A DNA stretch of 64,000 nt from Roseomonas xinghualingensis (GCF_025791835.1 NZ_JAOXLP010000001.1:310001-374000); one strand, 5' to 3'. Shown: positions 16,086 to 25,881, counted from the stretch's first letter. Program-made: numbers and translations. The notes: generated by a model from the letters alone, not told the origin.

Positions 16086-18755
16086 ATGTCCGCTCGTGAT
16101 CCGCATCTGGCTCCGACCGTTCCGGCTGCCCTGTTCCGCATGAATGCGCCGGCGGGGCGCGTCCATCGGCAGCCGATGGTGGTGGGCCTGGTTCGAAGCG
16201 CCGTGGTGGTTGGCCTCGCCTTCCTGGCGGTGCCGGCGGCCGCGCAGTTCCAGCCGGCCTTGCCCAGCCCTCCTTCCGGGGTGTCGCCGGTGGGGGAGCC
16301 AGCCAGCGAAGCGGGAATGCCCCGTCCGCACAGCCGCGGCTTCGGCATCCTGCTGGATCAGGCGAGCTACTGGAGCGCGCAAGGCCGGCCCGATCTGGCC
16401 CAGCAGGCCTTGGAGCGCCTGCTCTCACTGGATCAGAACGATCCCGACGTCCTGGCGACCGCGGCCGAGATGGCCGCGCAGAGCGGCGAGCGGCAGGTTG
16501 CCGAAACCTATGTCGCGCGGCTGAACCAACTGGCGCCGGGCAGCGCCGCCGCCTTCCGCGCGGCTTCCGCGCTGCGTGCCCTGTCGGTGGACCAGGGCAT
16601 CCTGGCGGAGGCGCGCCGGCTGGCCCAGGCAGGGCAGCAGCAGGCTGCCATGCAGCGCTATCGCGAGTTGTTCCCGCAGGGGGATGTGCCGCCGGTCTTC
16701 GCTGCCGAGTACTACCAGACCCTGGCCGCCACCTCGGAGGAGAATTTCGAGGAGGCGCGGCGGGGACTTGCGCAGGTGCTGGAGCGCTCACCGGAGAACC
16801 GGGCGCTGCAACTCGCCTATGCGCAGATGCTCACCTATAGCGAGGTTTACCGCCTGGAGGGCGTCCAGCGCCTAAGACATCTGGCCGAGTGGCCGGCGAT
16901 CGGGCAGGCCGCGCGAATTGCCTGGCGGCAAGCACTGCTGTGGCTCCCGATCGATCCCGAGACGGTGGACCAGATCAGCGCCTATCTGCAGGGCAATGCG
17001 ACGGACCCGGAGATCCAGGCCAAGTATGACGAGGCCAAGGCGACGATCATCCCTCCCTGGGTCGCGGAACGACTGGCAGGCTGGACAGCGGTTTCGGAGA
17101 AGCGCCTGGAGGATGCCCAGCGCGGCTTCGAGGCGGCGCGAGCGGGTGATCCCACGGATGCGGAGTCGACCCTTGGCCTTGCGGTTGTCCGGAAGATGCA
17201 GCTGCGCTTCCCGGAGGCGCGGAGCTTCTTCGAGCAGGCCGTTCAGATGGCGCCGGAGCGCCGGGAGGAGTTCGCCCAGATGGTGGGCGATCTCAGCGGC
17301 AATTCCGCTGTTGCCGGGCGAGGGCGCGGTCAAGCCGGGCCGCCCGGCAATTCCGTCCTGGCCTGGCAGAATCTGAAGCGCGGCGGGCTGGATCGTGCCG
17401 ACCACTATGCCCGCCGTGCCCTGCGCGGCAATGCGAATGAGCGGCTGCAGGGTGAGGTGGTGCTGGGCATGGTGGCGCTGCGGCGGAACGATTTCTCCAC
17501 CGCCGAGACGCGCTTCCGCACGGCGCTCTCGATCCGCCGCAACACGCCGGCGGCGCAGGCCGGGCTGTTCGAGGCGCTGCAGCGCCAAGGGCGCTTCGCT
17601 GAGGCGGATCGCTTCCTCGGTGAGGCGGGGTTCCGGCCTCCTGCCGCTGCCCAGACCTTCCGTGCTGCAGCCTTGCGTGAGGAAGCGCGGCGGGCGGCCG
17701 ATCCGGATGCGCGGATCGCGCTGCTGCGTGCTGCCCTCGCGGCCGATCCTACCTATTCCTGGGCTTCCCATGACCTCGCCCGGCTGCTCAAGGAGCGCGG
17801 GCAGGTGGAGGAAGCGCGGCGGCTGGAGCAGAACCTTGCGGCGCGTGGCGCGCCGGACGCGCTGTTTGCCTCTGCCCTTCTCGCCAATGCGGATGGGCGG
17901 CTGGCGGAGACGGTGGAGCGGCTGGAGGCCATCCCCCTGCAGGCGCGGACGGAGGATGGCGACCGGCTTCTCACGGAGAACCGGCAGGTGCTGACCGTGC
18001 GGCAACTCGAGCGCGCGGCACGGGGCAATCCACGCTCGGATGCCGCGCAGCGGCTGATTTCCATGGCAGCCCAGCCTGATCGAACCGGCCAGACCCAGGC
18101 CTTGGTGATCCACGCCTTCAACCGGCTGCGGCAGACAGCCAATCTGGAAGCCGCTATCCGGGCCGCCAATCCGGGCGCTCCCTCCACCACTCCGGCCGCC
18201 CGTGTGGCGATTGCCGGCGCGTTGCTTGAGGCTGGTCGCACTGCAGATGCTGAAGCACTGGCCGCCAGCGTGGAGCGTGATCCCCGGCTGAGCGGCGAGG
18301 CGCGGCAACAGGTCAGCAACCTGCGCGCCAGTTCCGCCGCCCGTGCAGCGGAGCAGCTGAGCGACCGGGGCGAACGGCGCGCCGCGCTGGAGCGGCTTAC
18401 CCCGGCGCTGAGCCAGGCGCCGGAGAATGCGCAACTCCAGCTCTCCCTTGCGCGGGTCTATGCCGGATCTGGCCGGGCGGAGGATGCCTCCCAGATCGCT
18501 GAGGGAATCCTCGCGCGCAATCCGGACAACATCCAGGCCCGTGCCGTGGCCGGCGAGGCGGCCGTGGCACGCAACGCCCTGGCGCGCGCCGAGGAGATCC
18601 TGCGTGATGGGCGCGCCCGCAATGCGGACGAGCTTCAGATGGCCCTGCTTGAGGCGCGGATCGCCAGGGCGCGCGGTGACCAGCTTCGCGCGCGGCGGGC
18701 GCTGGAGGAGGCGGCGCGCCTTCGTGTGGAGCAACTCCGCGCCAGCAGCCACTGA
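16086..18755 (+). CDS. BcsC-like TPR exopolysaccharide export protein lacking the beta-barrel
   Basis: A periplasmic TPR protein of 889 residues. It opens with a probable signal segment (VGLVRSAVVVGLAFLAVPAAAQ) and then about 20 TPR-like repeats throughout. The segment from PQGDVPPVFAAEYYQTLAATSEENFEEARRG through LTYSEVYRLEGVQRLRHLA closely follows the TPR region of cellulose synthase subunit C. The C-terminal outer-membrane barrel of BcsC is absent, and full BcsC is usually over 1100 residues. I prefer ATG 16086, with GGGGGAG 9 bases upstream; ATG 16020 and 16141 are alternatives. No bcsA/bcsB lies in the window; the neighbours are AlgF- and AlgJ-like acetylation proteins. Confidence 0.75.
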   Translation: MSARDPHLAPTVPAALFRMNAPAGRVHRQPMVVGLVRSAVVVGLAFLAVPAAAQFQPALPSPPSGVSPVGEPASEAGMPRPHSRGFGILLDQASYWSAQGRPDLAQQALERLLSLDQNDPDVLATAAEMAAQSGERQVAETYVARLNQLAPGSAAAFRAASALRALSVDQGILAEARRLAQAGQQQAAMQRYRELFPQGDVPPVFAAEYYQTLAATSEENFEEARRGLAQVLERSPENRALQLAYAQMLTYSEVYRLEGVQRLRHLAEWPAIGQAARIAWRQALLWLPIDPETVDQISAYLQGNATDPEIQAKYDEAKATIIPPWVAERLAGWTAVSEKRLEDAQRGFEAARAGDPTDAESTLGLAVVRKMQLRFPEARSFFEQAVQMAPERREEFAQMVGDLSGNSAVAGRGRGQAGPPGNSVLAWQNLKRGGLDRADHYARRALRGNANERLQGEVVLGMVALRRNDFSTAETRFRTALSIRRNTPAAQAGLFEALQRQGRFAEADRFLGEAGFRPPAAAQTFRAAALREEARRAADPDARIALLRAALAADPTYSWASHDLARLLKERGQVEEARRLEQNLAARGAPDALFASALLANADGRLAETVERLEAIPLQARTEDGDRLLTENRQVLTVRQLERAARGNPRSDAAQRLISMAAQPDRTGQTQALVIHAFNRLRQTANLEAAIRAANPGAPSTTPAARVAIAGALLEAGRTADAEALAASVERDPRLSGEARQQVSNLRASSAARAAEQLSDRGERRAALERLTPALSQAPENAQLQLSLARVYAGSGRAEDASQIAEGILARNPDNIQARAVAGEAAVARNALARAEEILRDGRARNADELQMALLEARIARARGDQLRARRALEEAARLRVEQLRASSH

Positions 18756-18884
18756 TTTCGGAGACCAGGCACGGCTGCGGAGTGCTGGAAAATGAAAGCG
18801 CCGGGACCATGGGCCCTGCGCTTCCAGATTGGATCGCTGCAGGGCGGGATCGCCCGGAAGCGTGAATTCGCTAAAGCTGCTCAT

Positions 18885-18911
18885 AGGGTTCCGGACGGTG
18901 GCCGGAACCCT
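18885..18911. terminator. Hairpin between convergent bcsC-like and algF-like genes
   Basis: A perfect 10-bp stem (18885-18894 with 18902-18911) with a 7-base loop, placed just after the algF-like stop between convergent genes. No T-run, so termination is likely but unproven. Confidence 0.5.
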
Positions 18912-18920
18912 GTGACGATG

Positions 18921-19625
18921 TCAGTTCCGCCAGCGCGCCGTGGTGTCGCGGCTGAAGAAGGCGGTCAGCGTCCGCCCATCCGGGCGCATCAGCCAGATGC
19001 TGTACATGCCGCCGGCTTCCAGCCCCTGCAGGGGGAAGGTCGGGGCTGCCTGGGCGCCGCATTCCACCTTCAGCTGGGCCGTGACGGGATTGACGCTGCG
19101 TGCCTTGGCCGTGCCAGGGGCCACCTGCTCAAGCACGGCGGGGCCGCTCGGCGCCAGGACGGCGGAGGCAGAGGGGCAGTCAGGCACGGCGTTGTAGAAG
19201 CTCAGCCGGGCACGGGCACGGTTGAAGTCCGCCTGGTCCACGATCGGGGTGCCGGTGATCGTGCCGTCGCCCTGGGCCTGGAGCAGCACCGTGTTGAAGC
19301 TGCCTGGCTGCAGGCGCAGCGTGATACGGCCGGTGCGGCGGCCGGCACTCGCCTCCACCACCATCTCCCGGTTGCCGGTGACGCGCGGGGCCACGTTGAA
19401 GGTGGTGATCCGCTCCTCCGGCTTCGTGCCGACACGCAGGGGCGGCACGAAGCCCGGCCGAAGGGCGACCTCCTCCCCCAATGTGTTCACGAAGCGGACA
19501 TAGGCGGAATCGGCCGGGGGCTGGGGATCGTAGACCAGCGCCTGTCCGGGCGTGGCCTGCGCCAGGGCGGCCAGGGGGGCGAGGCCAGTGGCGAGGGAGG
19601 CGGCGAGGGCGAAGGCCTGGCGCAT
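18921..19625 (-). CDS. AlgF-like polysaccharide O-acetylation protein
   Basis: A periplasmic protein of 234 residues resembling AlgF of alginate O-acetylation and WssG of acetylated cellulose. A signal peptide ends near AALAQA. Diagnostic stretches are VYDPQPPADSAYVRFVN, RLQPGSFNTVLL, RLSFYNAVPDCPSASAVL, and the LEQVAPGTAKARSVNPVTAQLKV region followed by GGMYSIWL. The start ATG at 19625 lies 8 bases after the stop of the AlgJ/X-like gene, so the two form an operon. The MBOAT acetyltransferase AlgI/WssH expected with them is not in the window. Confidence 0.75.
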   Translation of the reverse strand: MRQAFALAASLATGLAPLAALAQATPGQALVYDPQPPADSAYVRFVNTLGEEVALRPGFVPPLRVGTKPEERITTFNVAPRVTGNREMVVEASAGRRTGRITLRLQPGSFNTVLLQAQGDGTITGTPIVDQADFNRARARLSFYNAVPDCPSASAVLAPSGPAVLEQVAPGTAKARSVNPVTAQLKVECGAQAAPTFPLQGLEAGGMYSIWLMRPDGRTLTAFFSRDTTARWRN

Positions 19626-19633
19626 GGACGGCC

Positions 19634-20632
19634 TCACGCGCCCACCGCCCGGCGCAGGTCGCCGAGGAACTTGTCGGTGCTCATGGCATTCTGCCTCCAT
19701 CCGCTGCTCGTCGGCAGTCCGGGTATGTCGAACTCGAGATGTGTCCAGGCGATCACTTTCGGCCGCTGTTGCCGGAAGCCTTCGCTGGTGACGTATTGGA
19801 GCAGCGTGGCGAAGGGGCCGACATTGTTCGGTTTCCAGTAGAGCGCCACAGGGCGGCTGAGCTGGTTCGAGAGGACTGGCTGAAACCCGTATCTGGGTTC
19901 CATGTAGCTGTTCCCCACGATGGCGACATCGGCCGTGTCATCCGCGATCAGGGCGTTCTGGCCGCCTGTCATGACCACTTCCCGGATCTGGTAGGGTTCG
20001 GGGCTGTAGCCGGAGCGCTGCGCCTCCGGCAGGTTTCGGACCAGATCGCCGCGCGGGTTCGTCTTGTTGACCAGGGTGGAGACCTGGGTGCCAGGCAGGT
20101 TACTGCGAGGCAGGGTCGGGCCGACCGCCTTCGCGACCTCGATGGCGGCGAGTTCCGCGCCCATCGGCGTCCAGTGCGTGTCCGATTTGAAGAAAAGCTG
20201 GGTGCTGGCGGCCCTGGAGCGGAAGGCCGTGTCGAGATCGGGGAGGATCACGCCGGGGCGGCGCAACTCGTTCTGAACGGCGCTGTAGCGGCGGTCCACC
20301 TCCGGTGCGATCCGGGTGTTGCTCGGCAGGAACTGCCGGTAGGTCCGTGCCTTGGACGGGATCAGCATGATGGCCGTATCGATCCCGGCCGATTTGAGGA
20401 TCGCTGTCGCCTGGGCGATCACCTGCGCCGTCTGGCGCACCTGGGTGGTGTCCAGATCATGCGTCCGGTCCCACACCGCGAAGAGCCAGCCATTCGTGCC
20501 GACGACCGTGAGACCGGAGGTCGCGCTCTTCGCCGTACCGCTCCAGGCGCTCGCGAGGCCAGTGGCGCCGAGTCCCGCGAGCAGGCGCCGCCTGCTGGTC
20601 CCGATGCGGTCTGGAGAGGTGATGCCATTCAT
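19634..20632 (-). CDS. AlgJ/AlgX-like SGNH O-acetyltransferase, Tat-exported
   Basis: A 332-residue periplasmic acetyltransferase of the AlgX/AlgJ/WssF type. A Tat signal SRRRLLAGLGATGLASA starts the protein. The catalytic Asp-His pair is Asp151-His153 in SDTHWTPMGAE and the nucleophile Ser242 is in IVGNSYME, the usual permuted SGNH order of this family. The GWLFAVWD segment near residue 50 is also typical. It would transfer acetyl groups to an exopolysaccharide together with the AlgF-like partner downstream. The polymer may be cellulose-like, given the BcsC-like neighbour. Confidence 0.8.
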   Translation of the reverse strand: MNGITSPDRIGTSRRRLLAGLGATGLASAWSGTAKSATSGLTVVGTNGWLFAVWDRTHDLDTTQVRQTAQVIAQATAILKSAGIDTAIMLIPSKARTYRQFLPSNTRIAPEVDRRYSAVQNELRRPGVILPDLDTAFRSRAASTQLFFKSDTHWTPMGAELAAIEVAKAVGPTLPRSNLPGTQVSTLVNKTNPRGDLVRNLPEAQRSGYSPEPYQIREVVMTGGQNALIADDTADVAIVGNSYMEPRYGFQPVLSNQLSRPVALYWKPNNVGPFATLLQYVTSEGFRQQRPKVIAWTHLEFDIPGLPTSSGWRQNAMSTDKFLGDLRRAVGA

Positions 20633-21129
20633 CGGGAATTACTCCGCAAGAAGTGGGATGGGCTGAGCTTCGCCTCGGGCGGCAAGGGCAAGGGGCCCAG
20701 ACCGGCCGGCCATCCTTGATGACGGCACCGTTCATGCTGGCGGGTGGTGCTGCGGTGGGCCGCCCTATTGGTGTTCCGAGCGGGGAAAAACATGCGGCTC
20801 ATGGCTAAGCTGCCTGCTGTCCTATCTCATTCGTATTTATAATATCACATTTTTAATACGCATAACAATCTGCGTACTCATTGCGCTGTGCTGTCGCGGC
20901 TCTGCCGCGTTGTTGGCCGAAGGCGGGGGACAAAGCCGGTGGCGCGGCATCCTCAGGTCAGGCTGGCGTCGGTGGCATAGGGGGCGCGTCCGGCCTCCTG
21001 GTGGGAATCCCAAAGATCCGGAAGCAGTCGCGGAGCGAGTGAGGCCAAATGGCAAGAAGGCGCGCCGTCTTTGCTCGACGGCGTTCTGCCCAAAACATCG
21101 CTTGAAGCGGCTGTCCTCCGGGGAAATCC
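20633..21129. other. 497-base intergenic region upstream of algJ-like gene
   Basis: No convincing gene. The short open frames on both strands (72 and 135 codons) have no recognisable domain and no good start site. The notable feature is an AT-rich block at about 20820-20875 (tcgtatttataatatcacat and tttttaatacgcataac), probably the promoter or regulator-binding region for the algJ-algF pair on the minus strand. The remainder (20900-21129) looks like non-coding or decayed sequence. Confidence 0.5.
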
Positions 21130-21903
21130 CTATCGCATCAGCGGCTGGATGGCCGGTTCCAGCGCGGCCGAGAGCCGGGCATAGCCTTCCGCTGACAGAT
21201 GCAGCCTGTCGGGGGCGATCTGCTCGGTCAGCCTCGCCTGGCGGTCAAGCAGCACGCCGCCGACATCCGTATAGAAGACGAAGCGATTGTCCGCGCAGCG
21301 CGCGATCAGTTCGTTGACCCGCTGGTTGAGGCGGCGCTGCGGATCCGCGGCATCGGCGCCTCGCGGAAGGATGCCGACCAGCAGGATGCGCGTGGTGGGC
21401 GAGCGCTGGCGGATGAGGCGTACCACCTCTGCTATGCCGAGGGCTGTGTTCTCAGGCGGTGCGGAATAAACGGAATTGTTGGTACCGATCAGCAGCACCG
21501 CCAGCTTTGGCCGAAGCGAGGCTGGCCATTGTCCTCCCTGCTGCAGGCGCCACAGCATGCTCTGCACGAAATCGCCGGCGGCCCCGAAATTCACGCCGCC
21601 GCGCTGGCCGTAATACTGCTCCCACACAGGCAGGTGCCAGGAATGGGTGATGGAATCGCCCAGGAAGATCATCTGCGCATAGGACATGTCGCGGCTGGCG
21701 ATCCGGCTCAGTTCCGCAACCCTCGCGCGCCAGTAGTCGCCGTCCATGTATTCCGGCCGCGCTTCCCTGGGCATGGGATCGCGGGGGGGCAGGGTACGGC
21801 AGACCTGTTCGGGCTGGGCCATGGCTGGATCGGGCAGGGCCATGGCTGAAACCGCGAGGCTGAAGGCTGCGGCGAGGCTGCGGACCAGGCTTCCGCGCCT
21901 CAT
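21130..21903 (-). CDS. Secreted SGNH/GDSL hydrolase
   Basis: An esterase/lipase or platelet-activating-factor acetylhydrolase-like hydrolase of 257 residues. A signal peptide (about residues 1-30, ending AMAQ) is followed by block I with nucleophile Ser84 in IFLGDSITHSW. Gly109 is in block II (FGAAGD), Asn142 in LLIGTNN, and the Asp-x-x-His pair is in PDRLHLSAEGY near the end. By position it could be a deacetylase opposing the AlgJ-like enzyme, but it is on its own transcript-sized unit. The longer open frame to 22581 is antisense to the ABC gene. Confidence 0.85.
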   Translation of the reverse strand: MRRGSLVRSLAAAFSLAVSAMALPDPAMAQPEQVCRTLPPRDPMPREARPEYMDGDYWRARVAELSRIASRDMSYAQMIFLGDSITHSWHLPVWEQYYGQRGGVNFGAAGDFVQSMLWRLQQGGQWPASLRPKLAVLLIGTNNSVYSAPPENTALGIAEVVRLIRQRSPTTRILLVGILPRGADAADPQRRLNQRVNELIARCADNRFVFYTDVGGVLLDRQARLTEQIAPDRLHLSAEGYARLSAALEPAIQPLMR

Positions 21904-22126
21904 CGGCCCGCTGTCCCGTTCCCTAAGGCGGGGCGCCGCGGCAGGTTCAGGGAGCGCGGATGGGACATGGGCGGATGGAACCTTCCTTGCGTCTTGCCAT
22001 TCCAGGCACGGGGCAGGCCCGGCCTCCCGGGATGCGGGGCCAGGCGCCGCATATCCCTGGGCGGCGCCAGGGAAGCGTTCCTTGCGTGCTTGCGCAATGG
22101 TGGGTGGGGAAGCGGGCAGTGGGCTC

Positions 22127-23881
22127 TCAGGCCGCTGCGAATTGCAGCCGGGCGAGGCGGGCGTAGAGGCCTCCCTCGGCCACCAGCGCATCGTGGCTGC
22201 CCTCGGCCACCACGCGGCCGGCATCGAGCACCAGGATGCGGTTCGCGCGTCGCACGGTCGCAAGGCGGTGGGCGATGACCAGCACGGCGCGGCCCCGTGA
22301 GATGCGGGCGAGGGCGGCCTGGACGGCGGCCTCGCTTTCGGCATCGAGCGCGCTGGTGGCTTCGTCGAGCAGCAGCAGGGGTGGGTCGCGCAGGATGGCG
22401 CGGGCGATGGCGATCCGCTGGCGCTGCCCGCCGGAGAGGCGGACGCCCTTCTCGCCCAGGAAGGTGCCATAGCCCTCGGGCAGGGCCTCGATGAAACCAT
22501 GGGCATCGGCGGCCTCGGCGGCGGCGCGGATCTCGGCATCCGAGGCGTCGGGGCGGCCATAGCGGATGTTGTCGCGCACATCGGCGCCGAAGATCACTGG
22601 GTCCTGCGGGACGAGGCCGATGCGTGCGCGGATGGCGGCGGGATCGGCCTGGCGCAGATCGATGCCGTCCAGAGTAACGCAGCCGGAATCGGGATCGCGG
22701 AAGCGGAGCGCGAGCTGGAAGAGGGTGGATTTGCCGGCGCCCGAGGGGCCGACCAGCGCGACTGTCTCGCCCGGCTCCACGGTCAGGGTGATGCCGTGCA
22801 AGGCGGGTTGCTCGGGGCGGCTGGGGTAGCGGAAATACACATTCTCAAAGGCAAGGCGGCCCAGTGGTTGCCCCGCGCCGGGTGCGGGAAGCGCGATGGG
22901 GTGTTCGGGCGCGCGGATGGTGGGGATGGTGGCGAGGAACTCGCCCACCCGCTCGGCGGCACCGGCGGCGCGCTGCACCTCGCTCCAGAGTTCCGAGAGG
23001 GAGGTGACGGAGGTGGCGGTGAGGACAGCATAGAAGACGAAGGCGGAGAGTTCCCCGGCGGTAAGGCGGCCCGCCAGCACCTCCCGCCCGCCGACCCAGA
23101 GGCTGAGGGTTATGGCGCCGAAGCCAAGCAGGATGATGGAGAGCATCAGCAAGGCACGGACGCGGATGCGGGCAAGGGAGGCGGCGACACTTTCCTCCGC
23201 GCGGGCGGCGTAGCGGGCGCGGTCGGCGGCCTCGTGCACATGGGCCTGGACGGTGGCCATGGCGTTCAGCGTTTCCTCGGCCTGGGCGCCGAGATCGGCC
23301 ACGCGTTCCTGGGCGATGCGGCTGAGGCGGCGTTCGCGGCGGCCGAAGAGGACGAGGGGGATGACCACGAGTGGCGTCACCGCCACCACCAGCAGGGCGA
23401 GCTGCGGACTTGTGATGAAGAGCATGGCCAGGGCGCCGAGCGTGGTGATGGCGGCCCGCAACCAATGCGACACGGCAGCGCCGACCAGGCCACGCAGGAT
23501 TTCGGTATCGGCGGTGAGGAGGGTGAGCGCGTCGCCGGTGCGGTGCTGCTCGTAATGGCTGGGCGGCAACTCCAGCGCATGGGCGAAGACCTTCTGGCGC
23601 AAGGCGGCGCCGATGCGCTCCCCCAGCCAGGAGACGAGATAGAAGCGGGCGGCGGTGCTGAGGGCGAGCAGCAGGATCAGCCCGGCCATGAGCAGGGCGT
23701 GGCGATCCAGATTGGTGGTGGTGTGATGCGCAAAGCCGTCATCCACGATCCGCCGCAGCCCCTGGCCGAGCAGCAGGAGGAGGCCGGCCGCCATGCTCAT
23801 GGCCAGCACGGCCCCGGCCACCCGTGCCGCATGGGCGCGCAGCAGGGGCAGGATGATGCGGAGCGCGGGGAGGCGGTTCAC
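22127..23881 (-). CDS. ABC exporter, fused membrane and ATPase domains
   Basis: An MsbA/ABCB-type half transporter of 584 residues. A six-helix membrane domain covers about residues 15-310. The ATPase follows: Walker A GPSGAGKST at about 377, signature LSGGQRQRIAIARA at about 482, and Walker B LLLLDEATSALDAE at about 505. As a homodimer it would export lipids, peptides or drugs; the substrate is not deducible. Its start overlaps the preceding phosphoesterase stop by 4 bases, so the two are coupled. Confidence 0.93.
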   Translation of the reverse strand: MNRLPALRIILPLLRAHAARVAGAVLAMSMAAGLLLLLGQGLRRIVDDGFAHHTTTNLDRHALLMAGLILLLALSTAARFYLVSWLGERIGAALRQKVFAHALELPPSHYEQHRTGDALTLLTADTEILRGLVGAAVSHWLRAAITTLGALAMLFITSPQLALLVVAVTPLVVIPLVLFGRRERRLSRIAQERVADLGAQAEETLNAMATVQAHVHEAADRARYAARAEESVAASLARIRVRALLMLSIILLGFGAITLSLWVGGREVLAGRLTAGELSAFVFYAVLTATSVTSLSELWSEVQRAAGAAERVGEFLATIPTIRAPEHPIALPAPGAGQPLGRLAFENVYFRYPSRPEQPALHGITLTVEPGETVALVGPSGAGKSTLFQLALRFRDPDSGCVTLDGIDLRQADPAAIRARIGLVPQDPVIFGADVRDNIRYGRPDASDAEIRAAAEAADAHGFIEALPEGYGTFLGEKGVRLSGGQRQRIAIARAILRDPPLLLLDEATSALDAESEAAVQAALARISRGRAVLVIAHRLATVRRANRILVLDAGRVVAEGSHDALVAEGGLYARLARLQFAAA

Positions 23882-24378
23882 GCGGCGTCTCCGCGTTCCG
23901 GGCGCAGATCATCGAGGCGGATGGGGCGGAAGCCGCGCGCGTCCACGCCGACATCGAACTGGCGTGCCAGCGGCTTCAGGCGTCCATGGGAATGGCCGTG
24001 CAGATTCCAGGCGCCCTTGGCCTGCCGGTTCCAGCTTCGCAACGGGTAATGGAAGAGGATGAGGAAGCGGCCTTCGCATTCCAACTCGGCATAAGGCTGG
24101 CTGCTGGTCCAGCCGGGCAGGTCGCGGAGGGCGGGCGGGTCGTTATTGCCCCAGATCAGGTGCTTGCGGCCATGCAGCCCGGCCAGGAGGCCGGCGGGAT
24201 CGCGGTGGCCGATGGCGAAGTCGCCCAGGTGCCAGATGTCGTCATCGGGGGCGACAGCTGCGTTCCAGGCCTCGATGAGGGCGGCGTCCATGGCCGCGGT
24301 GGAAGCGAAGGGGCGGCGCATCAGGGCCCGCAGGGCGCCATGGGCGAAATGCGTGTCGGCGGTGAACCATGTCGCCAT
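23878..24378 (-). CDS. Calcineurin-like metallophosphoesterase
   Basis: A small metallophosphoesterase of 166 residues. The metal-binding motifs appear in order: FTADTHFAHG, HLGDFAIG, WGNND, FHYPL and HGHSHG. Proteins of this size and pattern are annotated as phosphoesterases or putative protein phosphatases of unknown substrate. It is the first gene of a two-gene unit with the ABC exporter. Confidence 0.88.
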   Translation of the reverse strand: MATWFTADTHFAHGALRALMRRPFASTAAMDAALIEAWNAAVAPDDDIWHLGDFAIGHRDPAGLLAGLHGRKHLIWGNNDPPALRDLPGWTSSQPYAELECEGRFLILFHYPLRSWNRQAKGAWNLHGHSHGRLKPLARQFDVGVDARGFRPIRLDDLRPERGDAA

Positions 24379-24486
24379 GCGGCCCTCAATTCATGCCGTG
24401 CGCCGGGCGGCGGATGGGGTGGGACAGGGCTGATACCGCAGTGTGGCATTCCGCACTAACCTTCCAGCGGAATCGGGGAATGATGC

Positions 24487-25881
24487 ATGTACGATCTGGC
24501 CATCCGCGGGGGCACGGCGGTTCTGGGCGATGCGGTGGTCCGGTGCGACATCGGCATTTCCGGCGGGCGGATCGCGGCGATCGCGGAGCGGATCGAGGCG
24601 GCGGCGCAGGTGATCCAGGCGGATGGGCTTCTGGTGCTGCCCGGTGGCGTCGACACCCATTGCCATATTGAGGAGCCGCTGCCCGAGGGCGGCGTGCAGG
24701 AGGAGAGCTGGGAGAGCGCGTCGCGTTCCGCCTTCGCGGGCGGGACGACGACGGTCGTCGCCCATGTGCCGCAGTTCAAGGGCGGCGGGTTGCTGGAGCA
24801 GCACCGGGCGGCGCGGGAGAGGGCGGCGCGGGGCATGCTGGACCATGGCTTCCACCAGATCGTGGCCGATCCCTCCGAGGCCGCGATGGCGGAGATCCCG
24901 GCGCTGGTGGCCGATGGGGTGGGAAGCCTGAAGGCCTTCCTGACCTATGATTCCCTGCATCTGGATGATGCCGGCTTCCTGGCGGTGCTGCAGGCGGCGC
25001 GGCGGCACGGGCTGATGGTGCATGTGCATTGCGAGAACTTCGATGCCATCCGGCTCGCCACGCGCACGCTGATCGAGGCGGGCTGCACGGCGCCGAAATA
25101 CCATGCGGTGTCCCGCCCGCCGGTGGTGGAGCGGGAGGCGACGCATCGCGCCATCGCGCTGGCGGAGCTGGTGGGGCAGCCGATCCAGATCTTCCATGTG
25201 TCCTGCGCCGAGGTGGCGGAGGAGGTGGCGCGGGCCAAGGCGCGCGGCGTGAATGTGAGCGCGGAGACCTGCCCGCAATATGTGACGCTGACCGCCGACG
25301 ACATGGACCGGCCGGGCTTTGAGGGCGCGAAGTTCATGTGCAGCCCGGCGCCGCGCAGCGCGGAGGAGCATGGGCGGGTGTGGGACATGATCCGGCGCGG
25401 GGTGCTGGATGTGATCACCTCCGACCATTGCGGGTTTTCCTATGAAGGCCTGCGGGGCAAGGGGAAGCACGGGCGTGATGCCGCCTTCGATGTGATTCCC
25501 AACGGCATTCCGGGGCTGGCGGCGCGGCTGCCGGTCATCTTCTCCGAGGGGGTTTCCAAGGGGCGGATCGACCTTCCGGCCTTCGTGAAGCTGGTTTCGG
25601 AGAACCCGGCGAAGATCGCGGGGCTCTACCCGCGCAAGGGCGCGATCGCGGTGGGCAGCGATGCCGATCTGGTGCTCTGGGATGCGGGGCGGCAGGTGAC
25701 GATCACCAATGCGCTGATGCAGCACGCCATCGACTACACGCCCTATGAAGGGATGCAGGTGACCGGCTGGCCCGCGGCGACGCTCCGCCGGGGCGAGGTG
25801 GTGATGTGGGATGGCGCGGTGACGGCCCGGCCGGGAAGCGGGCAGTGGTTGCCGCGGGGCCCGGGTGCTGATCGTGCCTGA
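24487..25881 (+). CDS. Dihydropyrimidinase / D-hydantoinase family amidohydrolase
   Basis: A cyclic-amide hydrolase of the urease-like amidohydrolase superfamily, 464 residues. Metal ligands are visible: His58 and His60 in DTHCHIE, the probable carboxylated Lys149 in [10 protein letters not shown], His181 in VHVHCEN, His237 in IFHVSC and Asp313 in TSDHCGF. The family opens dihydropyrimidines, hydantoins or allantoin; the exact substrate is unclear. The next gene is a fused oxoprolinase/hydantoinase, suggesting joint use of cyclic amides. Confidence 0.88.
   Translation: MYDLAIRGGTAVLGDAVVRCDIGISGGRIAAIAERIEAAAQVIQADGLLVLPGGVDTHCHIEEPLPEGGVQEESWESASRSAFAGGTTTVVAHVPQFKGGGLLEQHRAARERAARGMLDHGFHQIVADPSEAAMAEIPALVADGVGSLKAFLTYDSLHLDDAGFLAVLQAARRHGLMVHVHCENFDAIRLATRTLIEAGCTAPKYHAVSRPPVVEREATHRAIALAELVGQPIQIFHVSCAEVAEEVARAKARGVNVSAETCPQYVTLTADDMDRPGFEGAKFMCSPAPRSAEEHGRVWDMIRRGVLDVITSDHCGFSYEGLRGKGKHGRDAAFDVIPNGIPGLAARLPVIFSEGVSKGRIDLPAFVKLVSENPAKIAGLYPRKGAIAVGSDADLVLWDAGRQVTITNALMQHAIDYTPYEGMQVTGWPAATLRRGEVVMWDGAVTARPGSGQWLPRGPGADRA

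Noticed and set aside
21904..22581. N-terminal extension of the SGNH hydrolase reading frame to 22581
   Set aside because: It is antisense to the ATPase domain of the ABC exporter, rich in Arg/Pro/Ser and without a domain. The signal peptide at 21903 marks the true start.
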